64,000 nt of DNA. It comes from Aspidapion aeneum. Lineage: Eukaryota; Arthropoda; Insecta; Coleoptera; Brentidae. The notes under the pieces were generated by a model that was given only the letters and a program-made list of their open reading frames with translations, was not told where the DNA came from and made no database searches. Each line of letters begins with the position of its first letter. Position 1 is the stretch's first letter. The stretch lies in NCBI GenBank assembly GCA_963576565.1, contig OY755039.1, forward strand, positions 22,957,102-23,021,101, given 5' to 3'. Both the position numbers and the translations under genes were made by a program. Positions 54,472-64,000 of this stretch are shown here, piece by piece.

Positions 54472-55094
54472 ATTAAATAATAAATGCAAACTTTTTTTAG
54501 AAATAAAAGATATATTTTAAGAAATTGTATTATTTCTTAGCCAGAGAAAAATTAAAAAATAGGTGCTTTAAAGATATGCATACAAATCAAATAAATCGAA
54601 AAGATAGTTATGTAGGTATGACAACAAACACAACTACGGTATTTGTTTCACAGCCAAATAAGTGAAAAACTATTTTTTAAATAAATTCACATTTTCCGTC
54701 ATCCAAAGATAGGCTTATTATACACGGTTGAAAAGCTCCTGTTATGCTCTATTTATTGTAGTATAAATCCAATATGGCGGTCATAAGAGATAACAAAGTT
54801 GGCTATGGTTTCAAAAAAACTAGATGGCCTAGAAAAAATTGTAAACGTCGTTTAATTGGCCGTCGTTGCTTATATAAAACTATCAAATTTCATTAAATTT
54901 GTTTTCAAGATGGCGGCGATATTTCAATTTTTCAAAAAACAGAATTTTTAGTTTTTGCTCGATATTTTTAAAACCCCTGTAGATATTTGTTTTTTTGATA
55001 CGGCATCTGATTAAATTTAGAACAGCGCAACTTTTTTTTTATTTAAACAAACTCGTATCTATTACCGTTTCCGAAATACTCATGTAGTTGCTTT
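54472..55094 (+). mobile_element. 3' non-coding part and terminus of the transposase element
   Basis: 54455-54770 repeats 53700-53998; beyond it unique sequence runs to GAGACACCCTGTATAAC at about 55081, a TIR-like terminus of the ACACCCTGTAT type that probably marks the right end of the element. Confidence 0.6.
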
Positions 55095-55585
55095 TATTTG
55101 AGACACCCTGTATAACAACATATTTTTCTTAAACTTAGATTGTCTTAAAAAATATTTTAAAAGAATAATGCGTTAAAATAATTATTTCATATTTTTCGGA
55201 CTTTCTTATTTAAGTTTTTTCTTGATTGTACTCTTAGGTACAAAATTTATAAAAATACATTGTAAAGCTGTGCTACTTTGATACGCCCCTATGTCTAAAC
55301 CAGGAGCGCTACTACAATCTAATTAAGGCTTTAGGTGATCCGTGCTTTTATGATGCTTTTACATAGTCGTAACATATTAAAATTTCATAAAAATATGCAG
55401 GTGTCGGTGCATACCTATAGTTGGGCCACCCACCCAGTTTCTTTCATCAATGTAATAAACAATGACACAGAAATATGTAAATAATGTCAGTAACTAATAA
55501 AATAAAACTTAATTAAATTTGGGAAATCCAAGTGTATACAGCAGAACAGAAATTTATTAACAAAAATAAATTTGTAAATTACCTT
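55095..55585. other. no gene recognised
   Basis: A+T-rich spacer between the transposase element and copy C. Confidence 0.4.
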
Positions 55586-55589
55586 ACTA

Positions 55590-55985
55590 GTTCAGTCAAT
55601 GAATTGGCATTAGGGGGTTGTAGAGTGCATGGAGGGGGGGGGGGGAGAATTTTTTCCGCTTCAGTGGCGTAGGGGGTGAAAAGGTGCATTTTTTCGGTTT
55701 TATGCCTATAACTTGATTACGGTACGTTGTACAAAAATGTTTTATTAAAAAATAAAGGGCAATAAATTCCCTACAAAACCGTTCTGCTAACCTTATCCTT
55801 AACGTAAGAGGTACTGAGATATTGGCTACCGAAAATCGGTAATTTTTGAAAAACATAATATCTAACAGATTTGTTTTTGATTTTAGAAAAAATTCGTTAA
55901 CTTAAAGGTTAAAGACCTAACAATTTCTTTAAAAATGTGTAATTTTTACCAATCTACCTTTAACTTATCAAAAGAAAGAAAGCAA
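55590..55985 (+). repeat. copy C left TIR
   Basis: Complement of 60480-60830 and similar to both TIRs of copy B. Includes a 10-base G run (GGAGGGGGGGGGGGAG) and CTATAACTTGATTACGGTAC. Confidence 0.75.
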
Positions 55986-56504
55986 ATTTACTAAAATTTA
56001 CTAAAACTTTCCTATTGGTTTTTTGTATTATTTAAAAGTAATACATTTTATAAAATAAATTGAATATAATTTCAATATTAAAAATATGCTAAAAGGCAGG
56101 GCGAAAAAAGATAAAAGTTAGGGTAATGTTAAATGTTGTAATGTAATCTAATGTTAACCCCTTAACTTTTTTAATATAAATCGAAGAAAGATTGAACATT
56201 ACCCGTAAAGTTGGAAAAAATGAACTTGTTTTTCTCCTGGGTGTGGCAAGAACGTAATTCTCTAAACCGGCTGTATTTTTTAACGATTTTCTCTACTATC
56301 TTTTGAAGTATGAAAAACATTGATATATACGACATGGGTAAAAAATGAAGTTAAATCAGGTCTGTTGCAAAAGAAATTACTATCCCAGTTTTTATTTCAT
56401 CTTTCTACAATATAATAAGATAAGGGGGTGGGGATTAACATAAACTCAACCTGTTAGTTCAAGAAAGTGGAATATTTATATATACATGCAAAGTAGCTTA
56501 ATTG

Positions 56505-57429
56505 GGAAGATATAGATCTCGCGGTAATCCTTGTTGAAAATACTTCACCCGACCACAATATTTTATTTATAAAACCTGGCAGAGGAAAAGTGGAAACTCA
56601 TATATAATCCACCCACAAAATTTAGCAGGTTGGACAAAAAGAAATATTGTTCTTGATTGCTTTTATTGGTTGCGATTCAACATCGGCAGTATTTCGAAGG
56701 AGTAAGCTTGGATTTATAAAGCTTTATCAAAAACATCCTCAAATTCAAAGATCAGCAAAAGTATTTAACAAAATCAGCTCCTTGCATGCTGAAGTAACAA
56801 ATTCTGGACATTTAGGCATGCTAAAATGGTATAATTTCTCAGTAAATGAAAATTCCCTAAATGCGCATCCACAGATTTCGGTTATTTTTAAAATCGGTCG
56901 CAAGTATTAACTCTGATCTATCATGGCTTCCCCCAAGCATCGAAGAAATAGTTATTTCTTCGATGCCCCAAGTCATACAGAAACGAAACAACATTCGTAT
57001 AGAACATATTATCAAGTACAGCTTTGGTTAGGGAATCAGCTAGTTCCAGAATTGTGGGGTTGAGAAGAAGCAAACTGTCGAGTTCCAGTCTTTACCCAAG
57101 ATCCCGTGGCATCAAAATAAATTTAGGCCATGATTTTTTGTAAATACGCAACTGACTGCATTACCATAAAATGTAGCTGCAAAAAGATGTCGCTGAATTG
57201 TTTCCATTTGTGCAACAATTGTCGGGGTAATTGTTTTAATGTTGTATCCCTTTCGACGACGAAGAGATGGACTCCCTTCCGACATTGCCTAAGACTAACA
57301 TCGAATGAGAAACTATTGACCTGGAGAAAATTTCAAAAGTGGAGCCAGAAGCTGACCCTTTCGAACCGAAGAAAGGAAGACAAACAAAATAATGATCTTA
57401 AATTTACAAATTTGATTAACTTTACTTGA
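56505..57429 (+). pseudogene. GCDSTSA / RTYYQ-WLGN / Cys-cluster protein remnant, copy C
   Basis: Best surviving stretch of the element protein, with several stops and frameshifts. In order: EDIDLAVILVENTSPDHNIL, FIKPGRGKVETHI, KEILFLIAFIGCDSTSAVFR, RSKLGFIKLYQKHPQIQRSA, LGMLKWYNFSVNENSLNAHP, then RTYYQVQLWLGNQLVPELWG, and finally MIFCKYATDCITIKCSCKKM with SLNCFHLCNNCRGNCFNVV, a C-rich block (C.C.K...L.C...C..C.G.C.N). I associate this order (GCDTTSA, RTYYQVQ.WLGN, CXC-like cluster) with an uncharacterised, multicopy family in insects and some other animals. The D-x-D and GCD(T/S)(T/S) spacing suggests a PIN/FEN-like nuclease fold, but that is speculative. It sits between TIRs, so it looks element-encoded. 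Confidence 0.65.
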
Positions 57430-57567
57430 AAGCTTTTACTACGCACACTAATGGACTTATAGGACTAAAAAAAATTCGACGGTACCAAAAAAAAACAAAC
57501 TATGTTTGTACTCAGAGGATACTCTAGGTATAATAAATATAGTTAGAGATCTGTATATTATGCAAAA

Positions 57568-59821
57568 GGAGGCACTAAATACATTGTTTACCGGGACGCG
57601 TCAGATGAGCGGAATTTGAGATATGTTGAAGGACAAACCTTCCTGATATTTTTACCAAAAAAAATTAGGGGGGTCATAGGATTCGTTTTTGAGCTATACT
57701 TATTTAAATGTGCGCCACTGAAATACGGAAAATATGACCATTTGTAGTTTTTTTGTAATAACTTATCGCCAAATAAAAATAAAAAACTGGTATTAGCTTT
57801 ACTTTATTGGTAAAAGAGTTCTTTTAAGAATTTTATCAGTTTTTGACATATAGTTTCCGTCACATACCTACATACTGGCTCAAAATAATTAAAAAAAAAT
57901 ACAGGAAAAATATCTGAGATTTATAAAATATAAAGAAAGGAAACCAAAAATGCATGGTCAAAATTAACTTCACTTGTGAGTCGCTTGAACTATTCTAGAG
58001 TGATGTTTGCATAATAGGTTATGTTATAAGCTAACAGGGTATTTCACGTTTACTAATTGTCTACGGAATAGTGTGTTTACCGGGATGCGTTAAATGAGGT
58101 GAATTTATGATATGTTAAGGCCTAAGCCGTCTAAATACTCGTCTCAAAGAAATTGGGGGTCATCGGTTTCGTTTTCGAGCTGTAACTATTTAAATCCGCC
58201 ACTGGAAGAAAGAAAAATGTGACTTTGTGTAGGGATTTTGCTATAACTTCTCGTCAAATAGAAATCCAATATTAATTTTATTTAGTTGAAAAAAAACTCT
58301 TTTTAAGTATGTTTTCAATTTTTTTATAGTTTTCGTCACATATCTACAGAGTGGCTCAAAATATGAATAACAGAAATACAGGAATAATAACTGGGATTTG
58401 TTGAATATACTTAAAGGGATGAAATTAAAAATGCATAGTCAAAATAAATTCATTTGCTTCAATGTGAGTCGTTGTAATTATTGTAAAGTAATATTTCCAT
58501 ACATAATGGTTTATGTAGTAAACCTATAGGGTAAATCAAACATTTTTTAAATTAAACAAATAATAGGTGTACTAACTGTGTAGCGGAATAGTGTGTTTAA
58601 CGGGATGCGTCAGATCAGGTGAATTTGAGATATGTTAGAGCCCGAGCCATCCTGAAACTTGCTCAAAAAAATTGGGGGAGGGGGTCATCGGTTTCGTTTT
58701 TGAGCTATACTCTTATGGAGTTTCGCTACAACTTCTATCTCTTTATAGTGAAAAAAAGTTGATATTTAAACTTTTGTCAATTAAGTTTGTTCACAGGCTT
58801 TCTGAACATTTTTGGCAGAACCCCCGGAAAATGGTGACTAGGCCCCTTTTTGTCCCCACATTTCCTATATTCTAGCATTAAATAAGTATAACTCGAGAAC
58901 AAAATCGATCACCACCCACTTTTTCTTGAAACCAGTATTACGACGGTTTAGGCTCTAACATATCTCAAATTCAGTGCATCTGACGCATCCCAGTAAACAT
59001 GTTCCACACACTATTCCATAGGCAATTAGTACACATGTTATGCGAATTTCAAAAATGTTTGAAATACCCATTAAGTCTATTACTATTATTGTATTTCAAT
59101 TATTCATAGTTTAAGCCACTATGTAGATATATGACGAAAACTATATGTCAAAAATGAGAACATACTTAAAAAGACTCTTTTTTTTTCAACAAAATAAAAT
59201 TCATATTGGTTTTTTATTTTTCTTTCACGAGAAGTTATAACAAAAAACTACAAAATCTTACATTTTTTCGTAATCCATTGGGCGCATTTAAATAATTATA
59301 GCTCGAAAACGAAACCGATGACCCCCCATTTTTTTTGAAACAAGCATCCGGACGGCTTAGGTTCAAACATATCTAAAATTCACCTCATTTGACGCATCCC
59401 AGTAAACACACTATTTCGTAGACAATTAGTAAATATGTCATGCGTTGAATTAATTTTTTTTAAATACCCTGTTAGCTTATAACATCCCCTATTATGCAAA
59501 CATCACTCTAGAATAGTTAAAACGACTCACATGAAAGCAAGTGAAGTTAATTTTGACTATGCATTTTTAGTTCCCTTTCTTTATACGCAAGACTAATATC
59601 ATTTTTTTGTTTTTATTTGGCGATAAGTTATTTAAAAAAATGACAAAAGGTCATATTTTTCCATATTTCAGTTGAGCGCATTTAAATAAGTATAGCTCGA
59701 AAACGAATCCTATGACCCCCCAATTTTTTTTGGTAAAAATATCAGGAAGGTTTGGCCTTCAACATATCTCAAATTCAGCTCATCTGACGCGTCCCGGTAA
59801 ACAATGTATTTAGTGCCTCCT
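57568..59821. mobile_element. 2.25-kb palindromic element inside copy C
   Basis: GGAGGCACTAAATACATTGT at 57569 and its exact complement ending at 59820, continuing identical for at least 43 bases. Each arm holds three roughly 390-520-base direct units (starts near 57590, 58072 and 58588; complements near 59800, 59410 and 58990) with ACCGGGACGCGTCAGATGAG, ATATGTT(G/A)A(A/G)G, GGGGGTCAT(C/A)GG and TTTCGTTTTTGAGCTATAC. The centre is near 58800. No coding frame. A foldback-type structure with repeated internal units, probably non-autonomous. Confidence 0.85.
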
Positions 59822-60479
59822 CCTTATGTGGTATGTACACATGTACACTTTACAAGCTTATTGGGTAAAATGTAAGTAGATATAATACGAACCATCTAAA
59901 TGCACTTTTCATTTATACATAGTATGTGTACTTAGTTGTATATTTTATTAGCTTATTTATAAAATTGTAAATAGTGTAAATTGTGTCGTAATTTTATCAA
60001 AAATACAAATCAATGTCACCATTATCACTTTCTGTGCCTGAAGATGTATAAGTTTTTTATGCTTTATATGCAATGTGAATGTAAATTTGTACGTATGACC
60101 GATCCAATCTATTAGGAATTGTCCAGGTATAAATGCCTAGTGACCTATCCAATTTTTAAGCTGGTTCAGTAATGTCAACCCTTAATAATAATATCTACTT
60201 TTTATTTTTTAAGTACCTCCATCAGGGTGTCATTAAAAGTCTGTAGCTTGTCCAAAAGCTTATTATGATGATGAAGAAAGATGATGGTAAAAGCAATTAT
60301 TATACAATTTTTTGTGGAAAATCACAAATATGAATATAAAACTAAAACGCCTGTAACTTTGAATTTATGAGCACAAATTAGTAAATAAATAAATACATAT
60401 TTTTAAATTGAATGCTTTAAATTGTTATTTTTAATGAATATCTTTAAAAGTTTAAAACCAAAGTGTTAGATGTACAAGC

Positions 60480-60830
60480 TTGAGAAAAAAGATGAGGCAA
60501 AAAGTTTTTTTTCAAAAATTACCGGTTTTGGTGGGCACTATCATAGAAGATCTTACGATTAAAGGTAAGGTTGGTATAACCGTTTTATGGGGAATGTAAT
60601 CCTCTTTAATTTTTAACAGAATATTTTTTTTTATCACGCACCGTAATCGAGTTATAGGCACAAAACCGAAAAAATTCACTTTTTACCCCCGTACGCCACT
60701 GAAGCGGGAGGGCTAGGAGTGGGGACTTTTAGTATGGTGACGTCCTAACTACCCTTAACATATTCCTGAAGAGAAAAATTCCCCCCTCCTCCATGCACTC
60801 TACAAACCCTTCGTTGACTGGCCTATACCT
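60480..60830 (-). repeat. copy C right TIR
   Basis: Complement of 55590-55985; ends CCATGCACTCTACAAACCCT, TCGTTGACTGGCC. Confidence 0.75.
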
Positions 60831-61388
60831 TTGTCATTTGTTGTCAAGTTTTTTATTGTACTTTAATTTTGTAAAAACATTCTCCAACTTGAAAGTCAAC
60901 CAGATGGGCTATCTAAGCATTATAACCAGCGTAGGCTTGATGATCGCTAATAATAGTAAACTTGTACAGCGGTATTTACTAAGATGGTTTAAGGTTTAAG
61001 TTTAAAGTTTAGGTTTAAGTTTAACTTTTAGTTTATCTTTTGTGAAACGTTTTAACTGAATTTCTTTTTAACTTAATAAAAGTCAATGGAATTTTGGACT
61101 AATTATAACTACATAGGCTATATCGCAATGGAAAAAATTGGTTTACATAAGAATCTGCAAGGATTTCGTAAAAAAATGGAAAAAACGGAAAAGAAATGGT
61201 TTAAACTATGGGTTTAAGTTTGTAGGGAACGAGCTTTAAGTGAAAATGCAGCGATATTTAAGTGAATTACTTACATTTTTTAATTTACACTTACTTCCCA
61301 AACTTGACATATGTGTTCATATTTTGTAATTTTTATTATAAAACTTGCACAAACAAAAGGAAACTGAAAAATAAATTTTTAAATTTAT
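60831..61388. other. no gene; TTTAAG-rich stretch
   Basis: Contains a simple GGTTTAAGTTTAAAG-type run at 60986-61040. No gene. Confidence 0.45.
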
Positions 61389-62066
61389 TATATATATATA
61401 TATATATTTATCGGTTTCACAACGTTCTACGTCTTCCGATACCCAATCTCCACTCGTTTCTGTTTGCCCATAATTCATCATCTAGGCCTCTTATTCTTAT
61501 TTCACTATCTATTCCTTCTCTCCAGCTTATCCTTGGTCTTCCTCGTTTTCTTCGGCCAGTTGGTTTCCATTGTAATATTTGTTTAGGTAGTCTTCCATCA
61601 TCCATTCTTTGTACATGTCCGTACCACACCAGTTGTTTTGTTCTTATATCATCCACTAGAGTACGTTCCCCCACTGTCATAATTTCTCTTATTCTTTGAT
61701 TGGTAACTCTTTCTCTTTTTGATTTCCCTGCTGCTCTTCTCCAATAGTCCATCTCCGTAGCGGAAAGCATTTTTTCTGTTCTATCTTTGATTGGCCATAC
61801 TTCTGAGCCGTATGTAATAATACAATGGTGTTATATATAAGCTTTTTGTTATGTTTTGATATACTTTGGTCCCAAATTATTCCATTTAATAAAGTTATTG
61901 CTTTTCTTCCTTGTACGTTTCTATCTTTTATAGCTTTGTCTAGTGTTCCGTCAGCTGTAATTTTTAGACCTAAGTATTTATACTCATCACAGGACTGAAT
62001 TCGCTGCCCAGTATTTAAGATTAGATCCTGTTTATTAATTAAATATGACGTAAAAGTGACTGACAC
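61389..62066 (-). mobile_element. 5'-truncated LINE 3' end with (TA)n tail
   Basis: Minus-strand LINE fragment ending just before the (TA)n run at 61389-61408, which is probably its 3' simple-repeat tail. Covers only the C-terminal quarter of the RT ORF. Confidence 0.75.
61417..62066 (-). pseudogene. LINE RT C-terminal domain, frameshifted
   Basis: Two overlapping frames. 62066-61689: CDEYKYLGLKITADGTLDKA, DRNVQGRKAITLLNGIIWDQ, SISKHNKKLIYNTIV. 61770-61417: MLSATEMDYWRRAAGKSKRE, RVTNQRIREIM, KQLVWYGHVQRMDDGRLPKQ, WKPTGRRKRGRPRISW and LGIGRRRTL-stop. The usual order is YKYLG, K...L...IW...I......I...I, E.W......L...E..FLRR, R..N..IR..M, WYGHV.R, RRRGRP; all but the junction are present, so one frameshift near 61730-61780 explains the break. 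Confidence 0.85.
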
Positions 62067-62222
62067 TTGCTGGACTAAGTACTGGGATTGTCATCTGCTG
62101 TCATCTTGGTGCACGTACATCTTAAATATATCTGTATTGCTAGAGCGTATTAAAACCATTAATGGCAAATGGCTGCTACGAGCGTTCCGCCATATTGGAT
62201 TAAAATGAACACAAAATGGAAT

Positions 62223-62407
62223 AAAAAAGCCAGTGACGTATATAAGGGGGGGGAACACCCCCCTTAAGCTAATAGTTTGCTTAGACATTTTTCACATATT
62301 TCATGAATCCAAATATAAAGTAACATAAAATACAGCCTTATGGGGTCTCCCCCCACCCTCAAAACTGTCCCCTAAAACCTTTTTCCAAATACGCCACTAA
62401 AAAAAGC
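62223..62407. mobile_element. 169-bp hAT-like MITE with exact 8-bp target duplication
   Basis: Element 62231-62399 begins CAGTGACGTATATAAGGGGG and ends CCAAATACGCCACTA. AAAAAAGC flanks it on both sides (62223-62230, 62400-62407). The G/C homopolymer interior resembles 38043-38218. Confidence 0.8.
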
Positions 62408-62959
62408 AAACGCTTTCAATAAAATTTATAAATATATTGAGTTGATTTAGGGTGGAATTTCGAGCCTTAAGGTCGGACGTTTATATTTTATAAAGCTTTC
62501 CTTAAGAAAGGCTGAGTCAAGGAAGCGAATGAGCTGGCTACCTTGACATTTATATTAATTTTTGATATTTATGACATCTTTTAACAATTTCAGCTAATTT
62601 ATCAAGATTGGTTTGAATAACAGTTTTTAGCTGTGATAAAAGTTTCGCTAGAACGAAAAAGTATGATTGTGAAGAATGGTTTAAAACTACAAAAAATCCT
62701 ACTTGAAAAAACAGGGGACAACAAAGGCCTGAAAGAAAATGAATTTGATGATCAGGAAATTTATATAGTTTTAATGCAGTTGAATATTTACTTCAAATAT
62801 CATTTGTACGAAATCTGGTTAAGTTAAATGTTGTATTTTATGTTTATATGTATTAAATGTTTTATCAAAGTTAGATATAATTTTTTGACTTCATATAAAA
62901 TATTTCTTTATTTGTTTGATAATAACTTTTTTAAAACTTTTCCAAATAGGTATTTGGTG
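62408..62959. other. no gene assigned; short open frame at 62633-62827
   Basis: The frame at 62633-62827 reads IKVSLERKSMIVKNGLKLQK and ends YHLYEIWLS. It has a protein-like charged composition but no recognisable motif; low confidence as a gene. Confidence 0.3.
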
Positions 62960-63370
62960 GTTAGTTTATCCGCCATTTTGTTTTTTTTAAGTTGAGGTTA
63001 GAAATCATAATAAGCGACCTAAAACACCCTAATGTTCCGAATTTGATGCATATTGGTTCAGAAATGTGAAAGTCCGCCATTTTGATTTTTTTAGTTTAAG
63101 TTACAAATAATATTCAGCGACCTAAAAGATCGCAAAGTTCCGAATTTAATGCAAATGGGTTCATAAATGAAAAAATTCACCATTTTGTATCCGCCATTTT
63201 GATTTATTTTAAGTTTAAGTTACAAATCATAATTAGGGACCTGAAACACCGGAAAGTTCCGAATTTGATGCATATTGGTTAATAAATGGGAAAGCCCGCC
63301 ATTTTTCATCTGCCATTTTGATTTTTTTTAGTTTTAGTTAAAAATAATAATCAGCGACCTGAAAGATCGT
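62960..63370. repeat. tandem repeat of about 120-135 bp, three to four units
   Basis: Each unit has AGCGACCT(A/G)AAA, CACC-AAGTTCCGAATTTGAT, GCATATTGGTT, AAATGNGAAAGTCCGCCATT and TTGATTTTTTTTAGTTTAAG. The same unit appears once at 26535-26635 inside the GC-rich foldback. Confidence 0.85.
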
Positions 63371-63745
63371 AGAGAGTTCCAATTTATAATAAAACAATTT
63401 CTGTTTCACATGAAAATAAAGGGCAAGACATTTTTTGTGCTATATCAAGAATATATTCTCTTGGTGAATAGGAAAGCACAAATTATTTTACTTCAAAGCA
63501 ATTTGCTTTGATCTAAGACAATTTTTTTTACCGTGTGGGTTGTTATAGACACAGGCATCTAAGTTAAATAATAACTTAATATACCGGGGGTGACGCTGTA
63601 ACTGGTTTTATTTGGTAGGTACATGATGTGCCATTCCAGGCATCACAACTACATTAGTAGCATCTTTAATGTGGTACTGGATGCTAGTATTAGATTTCAA
63701 TAATTATTAAATATACATATTTCAATAATTAAGTTATTTCATTAA
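63371..63745. other. no gene recognised
   Basis: A+T-rich sequence. Nothing I can name. Confidence 0.4.
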
Positions 63746-63749
63746 TTAA

Positions 63750-64000
63750 CAGTACAGTACAACTTCTGTAGTCCGGACACGGCGTCTCTTACCAACCGGG
63801 CATTTTACATTTTTACATCTGTAATCCGGACACAAACTACATATTTCAGCAAATTAAATTAAAGACAAGTAAAAACCATTTGCTGCTTGATGCATTAAGC
63901 CAGAATCCAACGGTATGCGATTTCGCAAACAAGTTTCGTGTTTTACCATACCTCATGTCGAGGGAATCCGGAATTAGAAGTTCGATGTCCAAACCGAACC
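63750..64000 (+). mobile_element. possible pogo/Tigger-like left terminus, runs off the window
   Basis: CAGTACAGTACAACTTCTGT, AGTCCGGACACGGCG, then a second CTGTAATCCGGACACAAAC: the CAGT..AAC.TC...(A/T)TCCGGA pattern resembles pogo/Tigger-type TIRs. The rest of the element would lie to the right. Evidence is only the terminal-like motif. Confidence 0.35.

Larger units (their letters stand above)
55590..60830 (+). mobile_element. unnamed TIR element, copy C (with a nested palindromic element)
   Basis: TIRs 55590-55985 and 60480-60830, outermost shared word GTAGAGTGCATGGAGG (inverted at the right end). The body 56500-57440 encodes the best preserved remnant of the protein; after an insertion (57568-59821) it resumes at about 59880 with TTTTTAAGCTGGTTCAGTAA, TCATTAAAAGTCTGTAGCTT and AAAACTAAAACGCCTGTAAC, all colinear with copy B. 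Without the insertion the element would be about 3.0 kb, like copy B (2.9 kb). Confidence 0.78.

Noticed and set aside
1..64000. tRNA, rRNA or a host single-copy gene
   Set aside because: I found no cloverleaf-like block, rRNA segment or multi-exon coding pattern outside TE-derived sequence. Introns of a host gene could still span this region without visible exons.

Overview
The window reads as a gene-poor, TE-saturated stretch of an insect (or at least arthropod) nuclear genome. The evidence is very high A+T content, no convincing host gene, no rRNA or tRNA, several clades of insect-type non-LTR retrotransposons, a Penelope-like element with a GIY-YIG domain, Tc1/mariner-type remnants, many TIR elements whose ends carry the insect-typical ACACCCTGTAT, and a CCTAA-type tandem array. 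A large beetle-like or hemipteran-like genome is plausible, but the order cannot be fixed from this sequence. Nearly everything that can be explained is mobile DNA, often nested two or three deep. | 0-12 kb: a degenerate minisatellite (385-700); a foldback element with arms of TCGCTATTTTGATACA-like repeats and a 9-bp target duplication (2406-3133); a 523-bp direct duplication of it whose second copy is split by a structurally intact two-ORF LINE (about 3540-7935, ORF1 3715-4473, ORF2 4877-7657); copy A of an unnamed TIR element (about 8160-9800, minus), itself split by another foldback (9031-9716); then a TIR element split by a Penelope-like element that carries an inverted copy of its own 3' end (9982-11552). 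| 12-25 kb: a TA-flanked TIR element with a nested insertion and microsatellite (12822-14150); a nearly intact RTE-like LINE with one frameshift (14712-17647, minus); a 42-bp element that is little more than two fused termini (18665-18706); a decayed LINE (about 21700-24540, minus) split by a TIR element carrying one clean exon with a splice donor (22630-22757). | 25-33 kb: nested inverted repeats. The outer arms are 25316-25740 and 32510-32935. Inside are a 3640-bp insertion with a perfect 8-bp target duplication (25791-29430) that carries a GC-rich foldback and a 670-bp array of CCTAACCCAA, and copy B of the unnamed TIR element (29600-32510). | 33-45 kb: a 1215-bp near-perfect tandem duplication (33963-36392), a hairpin, tandem repeats, several short MITEs, a 69-bp near-perfect palindrome with 10-bp direct repeats (38960-39028), a transposase remnant (39376-39710), and long stretches with nothing recognisable. 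| 45-64 kb: a long unannotated A+T-rich region, a LINE fragment (51850-53470, minus), two head-to-tail transposase 3' ends (53490-55094), copy C of the unnamed TIR element (55590-60830) interrupted by a 2.25-kb palindromic element (57568-59821), a LINE 3' fragment (61389-62066, minus), a MITE with an exact 8-bp target duplication (62231-62399), a tandem repeat (62960-63370), and a possible pogo/Tigger-like terminus at the right edge. | The best candidate for something undescribed is the unnamed TIR element (copies A, B and C). It has inverted repeats of about 350-500 bp around remnants of a protein with a GCDSTSA motif, an RTYYQVQLWLGN motif and a C-terminal cysteine cluster. That combination I associate with uncharacterised multicopy insect proteins. 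Copy A also keeps an intact 98-codon downstream reading frame on the same strand.
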